A DNA stretch of 10,951 nucleotides. Source: Bacteroidetes bacterium UBA7688 (GTDB lineage: Bacteria > Bacteroidota > Bacteroidia > Chitinophagales > Chitinophagaceae). The stretch covers positions 1 to 10,951 of the forward strand of contig DLGS01000177.1 of assembly GCA_002482815.1 (NCBI GenBank), in the 5' to 3' direction. The position numbers were made by a program, and so were the translations under genes. Shown piece after piece: positions 1 through 6,682 of this stretch; the stretch's first letter is position 1, and each line of letters opens with the position of its first letter. The notes under the pieces were generated by a model, which saw only the letters and a program-made list of their open reading frames with translations, had not been told where the DNA came from and did no database searches.

Positions 1-213
1 TTTAAACATAATTGTGTTTTTAGTTTATTAAAGGATTTGTTTTTCCTGGCTTCGGGTAAGGAAGCCATTACTTTAGTGATCCCGCCGGACAACGCAGCGC
101 GGTTGACCGATCAGGAAATGGACAAGCTGTTTCATAGGCACACATATTTAGAGATGAACATAAAATTTCAAACTGCATATAGCCACAGCATCTTATCAGC
201 ATCTAAATGCTGA
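1..213 (+). other. open 3' end of an unrecognised reading frame, possibly a gene remnant
   Basis: Frame 1 is open from the window edge to a TGA at 211-213, about 70 codons. The middle part (bases about 52-165) has higher GC and reads like protein, with SGKEAITLVIPP and LTDQEMDKLF as recognisable stretches. The flanks are AT-rich and look less coding. No start codon can be assigned because the frame enters from outside the window. I do not recognise the family. It could be the genuine C-terminus of a gene lying mostly to the left, or a decayed fragment. The absence of any clear gene in the following 500 bases fits an eroded region, but this is inference. Confidence 0.3.
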
Positions 214-725
214 AGAGATGAATTCACATTACTTGTCAATAGTTTGGTTTAAAGAGGTCGGATAGAAAAATCCGGAGACGGTTCATGGGGTAAGGTTCCA
301 TCGGGATTTCAATAACACTTCAGACTTGTTTATTGACTGCTAATCTTATTTAAAATAATCTTAACAGGACAAACATAATACCGGATTGATATAAGTTGGC
401 GGGGAAATTTCCACGATTTTTTCATTTATTTTTGAAAGCCAATTCTAAAGCCGGCAAGATTAAGTGTTTAAGCTACCCCGGATACGTCCCCCCACTTAAG
501 CTGAATACGTTACCCAACCTAAGCAGGATTACTTTTAATCAAAATTGAAACTTAAGTATTTTACAAAAGAAGAGGACTAAAGAAAGCGCTGAAATCTTTT
601 GCGAAAGGTTTTATAGCTAAAAGCGGTAATCATATAAATCCAGATCAATATCCTGTAAAAAAGAAAACCTGGCTTTTGCCAATCTTTGTATTCAGAATTT
701 GTCAACCCCATAAATTAAAAAGGTT
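214..725. other. 512-base stretch without a supported gene
   Basis: No reading frame here has both a start codon and protein-like composition. Visible structure includes a short hairpin at 259-274 (CGGAT, loop AGAAAA, ATCCG) and a perfect 10-base palindrome GGAAATTTCC at 403-412 followed by a T-rich stretch. There is also a cluster of TTAAG words at 460, 468, 496 and 552, with a related CTAAG at 519. Within the cluster TTAAGTG (460-466) and CACTTAA (493-499) form an inverted repeat. ATACGT occurs at 482-487 and 505-510. No tRNA-like fold or consensus promoter for the following gene was found. Confidence 0.5.
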
Positions 726-914
726 ATGAACAAGAAAACAGTTGGAATACTAAGCGCTGCCTTGCTGATAGCAGGCGGATTGATTTTGCAGAATCTATAT
801 AAAAGAAAAAAACTGAAAGGCCTGGAAGATGGTCTCCAGCCATTGAAGAAAGGCGGAAAGAAAATGCGTAAGATTTTAGAAAATGCACATAACAACCTTT
901 CCACAAGTAATTAG
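726..914 (+). CDS. small single-pass membrane protein, unknown function
   Basis: A 62-residue protein. It has a short basic N-terminus (MNKK), one hydrophobic segment at about residues 5-22 (VGILSAALLIAGG and on), then a strongly basic tail with several Lys/Arg clusters (YKRKKLKG, KKGGKKMRK). It most likely sits in the inner membrane with the basic tail in the cytoplasm, by the positive-inside rule. The overall look, one N-terminal membrane helix and a Lys-rich amphipathic tail, recalls small stress-associated YtxH-like proteins, but I see no diagnostic motif and make no family claim. The leader is A-rich without a clear Shine-Dalgarno, which is normal for Bacteroidota. It stands alone, with a hairpin over its stop codon and a strong terminator about 70 bases downstream, so it is probably monocistronic. 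Confidence 0.6.
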   Translation: MNKKTVGILSAALLIAGGLILQNLYKRKKLKGLEDGLQPLKKGGKKMRKILENAHNNLSTSN

Positions 915-931
915 AAATTCACTATTTCTAA
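911..931 (+). other. perfect hairpin overlapping the stop codon of the small membrane protein gene
   Basis: TTAGAAAT (911-918) and ATTTCTAA (924-931) are exact reverse complements around a 5-base loop TCACT. The left arm contains the TAG stop (912-914). The stem is AT-rich and has no T-run after it, so it is a weak terminator at best. It may instead protect the 3' end of the message or be chance. Confidence 0.35.
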
Positions 932-984
932 GTGATTAAACAAGCCACTACTACTAACTAATTGTTGTTTAATTGTGAAACAGA

Positions 985-1025
985 ACGTCAATCAACCGTT
1001 CCATCGGTTTGATTGGCGTCTTTTT
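985..1025 (+). terminator. intrinsic terminator after the small membrane protein gene
   Basis: The left arm 985-998 (ACGTCAATCAACCG) pairs with the right arm 1005-1019 (CGGTTTGATTGGCGT) apart from one bulged base and one G-T pair. The loop is 6 bases. The run CTTTTT follows directly at 1020-1025, so it works best on the plus strand. The converging NYN gene ends 27 bases to the right. The minus-strand side has only a weak T-run, so it may serve that gene less well. Confidence 0.8.
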
Positions 1026-1051
1026 CATTTATGGGACAGTAAAGTCCCGGT

Positions 1052-1849
1052 TTAGTTTTTTCTGGTTTTCTGGACATGAGCTTTCTGCACGTGCTTGATG
1101 CGGACATAAATATGTCGCACATTACTTTTGCCGGCCTCACGCTCATCAATCTCAAATATGCCGCAGCTTTTTATCAGAGCCAGCAATTTGGTGAACCCGT
1201 AATTCCTGGGGTCAAAATCGGTTTTCTTTTTGAGGATAAAATTGCCCAGCTCGCCCAGGAAGGTCCAGCCACTTTCGTCGGCCAGGTCTGCCACACTTTC
1301 TCTCAATAGTTTTATCAGTTCGGCATCAATGGTATTAAGCGGTACCGCTTCCGGTTTCTCTGTTCCCTTCACCTTACTCTTCGACACCTCAGCCACCACA
1401 GCAGCGGGTTTCAGAATTTCAATATAAATAAACTTATCGCAGGCGGTGATGAATGGTTTGGGTGTTTTCTTTTCGCCGATACCGATTACTTTCATTCCGG
1501 CTTCGCGCAGGCGGATTGCCAGGCGTGTAAAATCACTATCGCTGGAAACGATACAGAAACCTTCTACTTTTTCGGAGTACAACAAATCCATTGCATCAAT
1601 AATCAATGCGCTGTCGCTGGAATTTTTTCCGGTCGTATAGCTATACTGCTGTATGGGCGTTATTGCATTTTCGAGCAGCACACTTTTCCATCCGGAGACG
1701 GTTGGTTTTGTCCAGTCGGCATAAATGCGCTTAATGGTTGGGGTGCCGTTTTTGGCAATCTCTTCCAGCATTTCTTTGATATTGGCGTAGGGGACATTGT
1801 CAGCATCTATCAATACCGCCAGGCGCAATTCTTTACCGTGTAATTCCAT
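1052..1849 (-). CDS. NYN-domain (LabA/DUF88-like) putative RNase with C-terminal OST-HTH/LOTUS domain
   Basis: A 265-residue cytoplasmic protein. Residues about 8-147 form a NYN (PIN-like) nuclease domain. LIDADN gives Asp15 and Asp17, NSSDSALIIDAMD gives Asp79, Asp85 and Asp88, and SSDSDF gives Asp104 and Asp106. These acidic residues match the metal-binding set of the family, so the active site looks intact. After a Lys/Ala/Val-rich linker (about 148-172), residues about 174-251 resemble an OST-HTH/LOTUS domain (WTFLGELGNFI, YGFTKLLALI), a fold known to bind RNA. The C-terminus is very basic (KHVQKAHVQKTRKN). Metal-dependent RNA cleavage is the family expectation; the substrate is unknown. 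The gene lies 66 bases downstream of the secreted-protein gene on the same strand, with its own -10-like element in the gap, so it may be transcribed independently. The ATG at 1847-1849 is used because the conserved LIDADN strand begins only a few residues later. Confidence 0.85.
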   Translation of the reverse strand: MELHGKELRLAVLIDADNVPYANIKEMLEEIAKNGTPTIKRIYADWTKPTVSGWKSVLLENAITPIQQYSYTTGKNSSDSALIIDAMDLLYSEKVEGFCIVSSDSDFTRLAIRLREAGMKVIGIGEKKTPKPFITACDKFIYIEILKPAAVVAEVSKSKVKGTEKPEAVPLNTIDAELIKLLRESVADLADESGWTFLGELGNFILKKKTDFDPRNYGFTKLLALIKSCGIFEIDEREAGKSNVRHIYVRIKHVQKAHVQKTRKN

Positions 1850-1884
1850 CAGGATAATTAATTTTCAAGACTCATTTATTGGTC

Positions 1885-1892
1885 CAAATGTA
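1885..1892 (-). promoter_or_regulatory. candidate -7 box upstream of the NYN gene
   Basis: The minus strand reads TACATTTG, an exact match to the Bacteroidota -7 element TAnnTTTG, 35 bases before the NYN start codon. No TTG/TTTG is seen 17-23 bases further upstream, a position that would overlap the 3' end of the secreted-protein gene. Only half of the promoter signature is therefore present. Confidence 0.35.
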
Positions 1893-1915
1893 GTTGATAT
1901 TTGGAGGCTATGATT

Positions 1916-3754
1916 TTATTCCACCAGTAATTTTGATACTTTCTCTCCGTCTGCATTGCTGAGGGTAATCAAATAAATACCTGCAGGAATTTGGGGTAAT
2001 CGCAATTCAGTTTTCCCATTGAGTTGTCCGCGGCTAATCACTTTGCCGTCTGCCTGACTGAAGGTGTAATCTGTAAAAGTATTTGTGTTTCCCAATTTCA
2101 CCAGGCTGGCTGATTGAGCAGGGTTGGGATAGACAGTAAAAGCTTCGGGTTCCTTTGAAACAGTGGCTATACTGACCGGATAAGGAATGCGCTTAGTAAT
2201 GCCATTTACCCGTTTGAAATAAGGTATTACGCCTTCTCCATTCGATACCATTCCTGTTTTGAAATATCCGCCCATTATCAATTCCTTTTTAAACAAAATC
2301 ATTTTATTAACAGTACTGTCAACTATAGCAGAATAACCGCCATAATAATTCATACTGTACTCTGAAACAGAACCCACCATTGGCCTGTTGATAAACCGGC
2401 CTCCGATATTCAAAGCCTTCGGCTCGCTGCACAGAGTATTGAATGAAAGCGTATCATCTGAACTTAACAAGCTTCTTTTAGTAAAATAAGCATCAAAGGC
2501 AGACATCCACGCATCACCTTTCAGTTTCAGAAAAAGATTGAAAGTATCTTTTTCAATCAGCCTTTTACACACAACGTGCAAGGTGTCTTTATACATTTCA
2601 AAATCCATGACCTCATTATTCACCTTATTTGAAAAAGTTTTAAAAGAGTTGATAGGGTTCCATTTTATTGCATTCACATTAGCAGCCGTATCATAATTAA
2701 ACTGTCCGCCCAGGACTATATTATCCGCTACAACTTCCATCGTGTTTATCCTTCCTTCAAGCCCGGGAATGGTGTGCCATGATGTGCCATTCCAAGAGGC
2801 AAAATTCATACCGGATTCTGCAGCGCAACTTTTGAACGAACCCGATGCATATAAGGTTCCTCCGAACACCAAAAGGTCATTTACTTCTCCATCGAGGCAA
2901 CCTGCATTATGCCATGTGCTGCCATCCCAATAAGCCACATTAGCGGCAGGATTACCACCCGCAATGTCAAAGCTGCCGGCAACAAAAATGTTATCTGCAA
3001 ATTTTGCAATTGCATTCACTTTACCATTTACTCCTGTGCCCAGATTATGCCAGGTGTAAGTTCCGGAGGCTTCCGTTACATACGCAATGTTATTAGCAGT
3101 AATGGAGGAATCGGCCATTGCGAAGCTTCCACCCACGTAAAGGAATTCGTTGACCTCATCAACATGCAATTCATGAACGCTTCCATCCACCCCTCTCCCA
3201 ATCTGCACACAATTACTCTGGGGTGTATATCCAGGTTGTATCCAGGCCAGTTCATCAATGGTAAAACCATTTTCACTCGCCCAGGCAGCGAGCTCCGGGT
3301 ATTTCATTTCTTTGACATAAGCCAGGTTTGTTTGTGCAGCTATACTTCGGCAAACAGCTTCGTTTCCGGTCTCTTTCATCAGGAAACCCACCGCACAGAA
3401 ATTATTGTGCCGGTCTATAAATATCGGAGTCCGGAAAGTATAGTCTTCATTGACCGGGAAGTTTCCTTCCTGCCAATAGCGGTGCAAAATATCAAGGCAA
3501 TGCAGTCTGTTGGCCTGCTGATTTTCATTCAGTGTTTTGGTATTCCTTTCCCTTAATTTTTGTTCTACCAGGGCAAGGTGAATACCAATCCAATCGTGTT
3601 CGGTTCTTTGTTCATAAAGCGGAACAGAGCTGACAAGCACATCATTTTGTTCAGTCCAGCATTTGTTGACTTCAACTAATTTTTGAAAAGTGGCTTTATT
3701 GCCAAAAACAAAAGTTGCCACACAAACGAAGGCAAGGGTAAGGAGGTTTTTCAT
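1916..3754 (-). CDS. secreted T9SS cargo protein with propeller-like repeats and type A sorting domain
   Basis: A 612-residue protein. Residues 1-18 are a signal peptide (MKNLLTLAFVCVATFVFG). Residues about 80-176 form a compact domain with HRYWQEGNFP, RTPIFIDRHNNFCAVGFL (Cys120), then ENGFTIDELAWIQPGY. I know this pattern from many unnamed secreted Bacteroidota and Myxococcota proteins, but no domain name comes to mind. Residues about 185-480 carry repeated units of the form VGGSFAMA, then WDGSTWHNAG or WNGTSWHTI, then GEVNDLLVFGGTLYASGSF, as in kelch-like or delta-60-like beta-propellers. Residues 542-612, from YPNPAQ to GEKVSKLLVE, are a T9SS type A sorting domain with the usual GIYLITL strand. 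It should cross the outer membrane by type IX secretion and be released or anchored on the surface. No catalytic motif is visible, so a binding or structural role is more likely than an enzymatic one. Confidence 0.85.
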   Translation of the reverse strand: MKNLLTLAFVCVATFVFGNKATFQKLVEVNKCWTEQNDVLVSSVPLYEQRTEHDWIGIHLALVEQKLRERNTKTLNENQQANRLHCLDILHRYWQEGNFPVNEDYTFRTPIFIDRHNNFCAVGFLMKETGNEAVCRSIAAQTNLAYVKEMKYPELAAWASENGFTIDELAWIQPGYTPQSNCVQIGRGVDGSVHELHVDEVNEFLYVGGSFAMADSSITANNIAYVTEASGTYTWHNLGTGVNGKVNAIAKFADNIFVAGSFDIAGGNPAANVAYWDGSTWHNAGCLDGEVNDLLVFGGTLYASGSFKSCAAESGMNFASWNGTSWHTIPGLEGRINTMEVVADNIVLGGQFNYDTAANVNAIKWNPINSFKTFSNKVNNEVMDFEMYKDTLHVVCKRLIEKDTFNLFLKLKGDAWMSAFDAYFTKRSLLSSDDTLSFNTLCSEPKALNIGGRFINRPMVGSVSEYSMNYYGGYSAIVDSTVNKMILFKKELIMGGYFKTGMVSNGEGVIPYFKRVNGITKRIPYPVSIATVSKEPEAFTVYPNPAQSASLVKLGNTNTFTDYTFSQADGKVISRGQLNGKTELRLPQIPAGIYLITLSNADGEKVSKLLVE

Positions 3755-3776
3755 AGTAAGCCGGTTAATATGGCAA

Positions 3777-3806
3777 CTAAATTATACAATAAAATGCTTT
3801 ATGCAA
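3777..3806 (-). promoter_or_regulatory. candidate promoter of the secreted T9SS protein gene
   Basis: Minus strand: TTG at 3804-3806, a 19-base spacer, then TAATTTAG at 3777-3784, which matches 7 of 8 positions of TAnnTTTG. The box overlaps TATAATTTA, which is repeated 36 bases further upstream (3814-3823 on the plus strand). It lies 22 bases before the start codon, so the leader would be short. Confidence 0.45.
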
Positions 3807-3849
3807 TGGTTTTTAAATTATACATTCTGCTTTTCAAGCATTAATACCT

Positions 3850-3883
3850 AAAAAACACCCTGACAAGAATGATTGCCAAGGTG
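3850..3883 (-). terminator. intrinsic terminator of the SPFH-Arc operon
   Basis: On the minus strand CACCTTGGCAA pairs with TTGTCAGGGTG over 11 positions, two of them G-T, around the loop TCATTC. A run of six T residues follows (3850-3855 read on the minus strand). It lies 33 bases after the stop of the Arc-type gene. It separates this operon from the promoter region of the downstream secreted-protein gene. Confidence 0.85.
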
Positions 3884-3916
3884 CTAAATAATTTTTTCAC
3901 TAAAATAATACAGCGC

Positions 3917-4105
3917 TTATTCCATATCCTCTGTTTTATCTTTTGCTTTTTTTGAAGCAATAATTTTCCTTCCGGCTTCTTTCAGTGCCTTATCAATCAG
4001 CCATTCCATCTGTCCGTTCACACTGCGGAAATCATCCGCAGCCCATTTTTCAATGGTTTTGTAGACCTCCTCATCCAGCCGTAAAACGAAACTCTTTTTT
4101 GCCAT
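3917..4105 (-). CDS. Arc-type ribbon-helix-helix DNA-binding protein
   Basis: A 62-residue protein. The N-terminal strand KKSFVLRLDEEVY (about residues 3-15) is the ribbon typical of Arc/MetJ-type repressors. It is followed by helix A (EEVYKTIEKWAADDF, about 12-26) and helix B beginning at SVNGQMEWLIDKALKEAG (about 28-45). The tail is a charged Lys/Glu stretch. Such proteins bind DNA as dimers through the paired ribbons; the target is not evident from the sequence. The gene lies 33 bases downstream of the SPFH gene on the same strand, with no promoter or terminator in between and a strong terminator after it, so the two are almost certainly co-transcribed. It may autoregulate the operon. Alternatively it could be the DNA-binding half of an antitoxin, but no toxin-like gene adjoins it, so I do not favour that. 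Confidence 0.85.
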   Translation of the reverse strand: MAKKSFVLRLDEEVYKTIEKWAADDFRSVNGQMEWLIDKALKEAGRKIIASKKAKDKTEDME

Positions 4106-4138
4106 CAGGTTTTAAATTTAAAAACTTCATTCGGGTTT

Positions 4139-5008
4139 TTATTGATAAATCGTACCGGTGTTCAACACAGGCTGCGCACTTCTTTCGCCACACAATACCA
4201 CCAGCAGGTTGCTGACCATTGCTGCTTTTCTTTCTTCATCCAGTTCAACAATATCTTTTTTGCTGAGCATATCCAGCGCCATTTCCACCATTCCTACAGC
4301 GCCTTCCACAATCTTGGTTCTGGCGGCAACAATGGCTGAAGCCTGCTGCACCTGCAACATCGCACCTGCAATTTCGGGAGCATAAGCCAGATGGCTGATT
4401 CTTGCTTCTTTAATAACGATACCGGCATTATCTAACCTTTTGGCCAATTCATGCTCCAACAATTCGTTGACTTTGTAGCCACCACCACGCAAGGTAGTAT
4501 CCGCGGTTTCATCCTCAATATTGTCGTAAGCAAAAGAGGTAGCCATTATCCGCAGTGCTGACTCACTTTGTGTTTTGACATAAGCCATGTAATCCGACAC
4601 ATCGTAAGCTGCCTTGTAAGTATCATTAATCTGCCAAACCAATACAGCGGCAATTTCAATCGGATTACCCATTTTGTCATTCACCTTTAGTGTTGGCATC
4701 GCCAGGTTTTGTGCGCGCTGAGTGAGTTTGATAGAGGTGAATAACGGATTCACAAAAAACAAGCCATTATCCTTTGCTGTACCAACATATTTACCGAAGA
4801 AGTTGAAGACACGGGCGTGGTTGGGCTGAATAATAATCAGACCCTTCCAGATAATCATACTGATGAAAAGACAAGCCACGCCTGCACCAATAAGGACGGG
4901 CGTCTGAGACTGCGCACCGGAAACAATACAGGCAATACCGGCGGCAAGACAAAGCAATGAAATAACCAGGGCTAAATAGCCATTAACAGGTTTAAGATTT
5001 TTTTCCAT
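4139..5008 (-). CDS. SPFH/band-7 (prohibitin-like) membrane protein
   Basis: A 289-residue protein. Two hydrophobic segments at about residues 10-31 and 37-60 anchor it in the inner membrane as a hairpin. The SPFH domain starts at LIIIQPNHARVFNFFGKYVGT (about 57-77). It continues through GLFFVNPLF, LTQRAQNLAMPTLKVNDKMGNPIEIAAVLVW and the helix YMAYVKTQSESALR. The segment LAKRLDNAGIVIKEARISHLAYAPEIAGAMLQVQQASAIVAAR (about 189-230) is the typical end of the domain and leads into the C-terminal oligomerisation helix. SPFH proteins form large membrane-associated oligomers that organise membrane microdomains or control proteases; which applies here is not visible. It is the first gene of an operon with the Arc-type protein and is divergent from pepD. 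It has the best promoter in the window. Confidence 0.9.
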   Translation of the reverse strand: MEKNLKPVNGYLALVISLLCLAAGIACIVSGAQSQTPVLIGAGVACLFISMIIWKGLIIIQPNHARVFNFFGKYVGTAKDNGLFFVNPLFTSIKLTQRAQNLAMPTLKVNDKMGNPIEIAAVLVWQINDTYKAAYDVSDYMAYVKTQSESALRIMATSFAYDNIEDETADTTLRGGGYKVNELLEHELAKRLDNAGIVIKEARISHLAYAPEIAGAMLQVQQASAIVAARTKIVEGAVGMVEMALDMLSKKDIVELDEERKAAMVSNLLVVLCGERSAQPVLNTGTIYQ

Positions 5009-5038
5009 AATAATTGTTTTTTGATATTAAAATGATAT

Positions 5039-5069
5039 CAAAGTTACGAGCAATTTTTAATCCGCCAAA
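5039..5069 (-). promoter_or_regulatory. consensus Bacteroidota promoter for the SPFH-Arc operon
   Basis: The minus strand reads TTTG (5066-5069), a 19-base spacer, then TAACTTTG (5039-5046). Both elements match the primary sigma factor consensus established for Bacteroides and Flavobacterium (TTTG and TAnnTTTG). The -7 box ends 30 bases before the SPFH start codon, so the leader would be roughly 25 bases. An imperfect inverted repeat (GATATTAAAATGATATC, 5023-5039) lies at the probable start point and could be an operator. Confidence 0.7.
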
Positions 5070-5158
5070 TTTTTCCGGAAAAAACATTTCAGAAGATCAA
5101 TTATGGCTCTTGCACCTTTTCTGTACTTTCGTGCTCTCTAAAAATCAAATTCAACACA

Positions 5159-6622
5159 ATGAGCGATAGTATTAAACAATTGCAGCCAACAGCACTTTGG
5201 AGCCACTTTGCAGATTTGAATGCCGTGCCACGTCCTTCGAAAAAAGAAGAAAGAGTTATCGCTTTTATGAAAGCCTTTGGTGAAAGCCTTGGACTGACCA
5301 CCACAGTAGACAAAGTGGGCAATGTAATCATCAAAAAGCCTGCTACAAGCAACATGCAAGGTCATCAGACGATTGTGCTGCAAAGTCATATTGATATGGT
5401 GCACCAGAAAAACAGTGATACAAATTTTGATTTTGATACGCAGGGAATTGAAATGTTTGTGGATGGTGATTGGGTAAAGGCAAAAGGCACAACCCTGGGT
5501 GCAGATAACGGAATTGGAGTGGCCACGATTATGGCTGTACTATCCTCCACCGACATTTCGCACCCACCCATAGAAGCCTTATTTACTATTGATGAAGAAA
5601 CCGGAATGACCGGCGCCTTGAACCTTGAAGGCGGTTTGCTGGACGGGAACATTTTATTAAACCTGGATACGGAAGAAGATACGGAACTGACGATAGGATG
5701 TGCCGGTGGCGTGGATGTAACAGCGAATGGCACTTATAAAACCAACACAGCGGAGAGCAGCATGAAAGGTTTTACCATCAGCATCAAAGGCCTGACCGGC
5801 GGGCACTCCGGTGCAGATATCCATCTCGGCCGCGGCAATGCGAATAAAATTATGAACCGCATCCTGTATACACTTCATAAAGAAATTGGTGTAGGCATCA
5901 GCAGCATTGATGGTGGTAGTTTACGCAACGCAATTCCCCGCGAGTCAAGTGCAACCCTATCGGTTTCTCCGGACAACGAAAGTAAATTACAGTCTATCTT
6001 CAGTGGATTGGCAAAAGATATTAAAGCAGAATATGGCATCACAGATGCAAACCTGGACATTCAGTTAAGTGGAGGCGAAACATCCGGAAACATTATGGAC
6101 AAAGTATTCCAGGGACAATTGCTGGCTGCACTATACACTTGCCCGAATGGTATTTACAGAATGAGCCCTGCCATTGCAGGCTTAGTGCAAAGCTCTAATA
6201 ACCTTGCCCGTGTTCTGGTAAAAGATGGTTCCTGCACAATCCAATGCCTTACGCGCAGCTCTGTAGACAGCGAAAAAACTGACCTTGCCAACGCCATTAC
6301 TGCAGCATTCGAATTAGTTGCAGATACTAAAGTGACTTATGCAGGTGCTTATCCGGGATGGGAACCAAGACCGGATGCACCCATTATTTTATTGATGAGC
6401 AATCTTTACGAAGAATTGTTTGGCGAAAAGGCGCACGTAAATGCCATTCATGCAGGATTGGAATGCGGAATCCTGGGCACCAATTATCCCGGCATGCAAA
6501 TGATTTCCTTTGGTCCGAATATCTATGGAGCCCACTCTCCGGATGAAAGAGTGCAGATTTCTTCTGTGCAGAAATTCTGGAAATATTTCCTGGAAACTTT
6601 AAAAAGAATCCCGAAAGCATAA
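5159..6622 (+). CDS. pepD: aminoacyl-histidine dipeptidase (M20C), PepD
   Basis: A 487-residue cytoplasmic zinc dipeptidase, the usual length for PepD. It hydrolyses Xaa-His dipeptides such as carnosine and other short peptides. The di-zinc site is complete: QSHIDMVHQK gives His77 and Asp79, GTTLGADNGIG gives the bridging Asp116, TIDEETGMTGA gives the general base Glu146 and the ligand Glu147, LNLDTEED gives Asp170, and GAHSPDERV gives His459. A lid/dimerisation domain (about residues 195-390, with KGLTGGHSGADIHLGRGNA) is inserted as in the family. No signal peptide is present. The leader is AT-rich with no Shine-Dalgarno. TACTTTCG at 5124-5131 is a 7-of-8 match to the -7 box but has no good -33 partner. 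The gene is divergent from the SPFH gene and ends in a terminator shared with the converging kinase gene. Broad peptide salvage is the likely role. Confidence 0.95.
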   Translation: MSDSIKQLQPTALWSHFADLNAVPRPSKKEERVIAFMKAFGESLGLTTTVDKVGNVIIKKPATSNMQGHQTIVLQSHIDMVHQKNSDTNFDFDTQGIEMFVDGDWVKAKGTTLGADNGIGVATIMAVLSSTDISHPPIEALFTIDEETGMTGALNLEGGLLDGNILLNLDTEEDTELTIGCAGGVDVTANGTYKTNTAESSMKGFTISIKGLTGGHSGADIHLGRGNANKIMNRILYTLHKEIGVGISSIDGGSLRNAIPRESSATLSVSPDNESKLQSIFSGLAKDIKAEYGITDANLDIQLSGGETSGNIMDKVFQGQLLAALYTCPNGIYRMSPAIAGLVQSSNNLARVLVKDGSCTIQCLTRSSVDSEKTDLANAITAAFELVADTKVTYAGAYPGWEPRPDAPIILLMSNLYEELFGEKAHVNAIHAGLECGILGTNYPGMQMISFGPNIYGAHSPDERVQISSVQKFWKYFLETLKRIPKA

Positions 6623-6637
6623 AATTATTTTAATGAT

Positions 6638-6672
6638 AAAACCTCCTTAGCATTGGCTGAGGAGGTTTTTTT
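6638..6672. terminator. bidirectional terminator between pepD and the sensor kinase gene
   Basis: AAAACCTCCTTAGC (6638-6651) and GCTGAGGAGGTTTT (6656-6669) pair over 14 positions with a single T-G pair and a 4-base loop ATTG. The plus strand continues with more T residues. The minus strand reads a T-run from the mirrored A residues. It sits between the converging stop codons of pepD and the kinase gene, so it can serve both. Confidence 0.85.
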
Positions 6673-6682
6673 ATGACATGGA

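Noticed and set aside
270..283. A 14-base word ATCCGGAGACGGTT also found at 1690-1703 inside the NYN gene.
   Set aside because: The similarity stops abruptly on both sides and the minus-strand reading at 270-283 contains a stop nearby, so there is no sign of a duplicated NYN fragment. Chance is possible at this length in an 11-kb window.
556..729. A plus-strand open frame of 57 codons with a Lys-rich, partly protein-like translation, ending in a TGA that overlaps the ATG at 726.
   Set aside because: It has no ATG or GTG start, its only TTG is near the end, and the C-terminal half does not look like protein. It might be a remnant but cannot be supported as a gene.
2909..3556. A 215-codon plus-strand open frame.
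   Set aside because: It lies wholly antisense to the T9SS cargo gene, whose signal peptide, repeats and sorting domain are unmistakable. The antisense translation has no recognisable motif.
3917..4105. The Arc-type protein as the antitoxin of a toxin-antitoxin pair.
   Set aside because: The co-transcribed partner is an SPFH membrane protein with two membrane segments, not a small toxin-like protein, and no other small gene adjoins it.
5386..5733. A 115-codon minus-strand open frame.
   Set aside because: It is antisense to the catalytic domain of pepD, and its Ser/Pro-rich composition is typical of a shadow frame.
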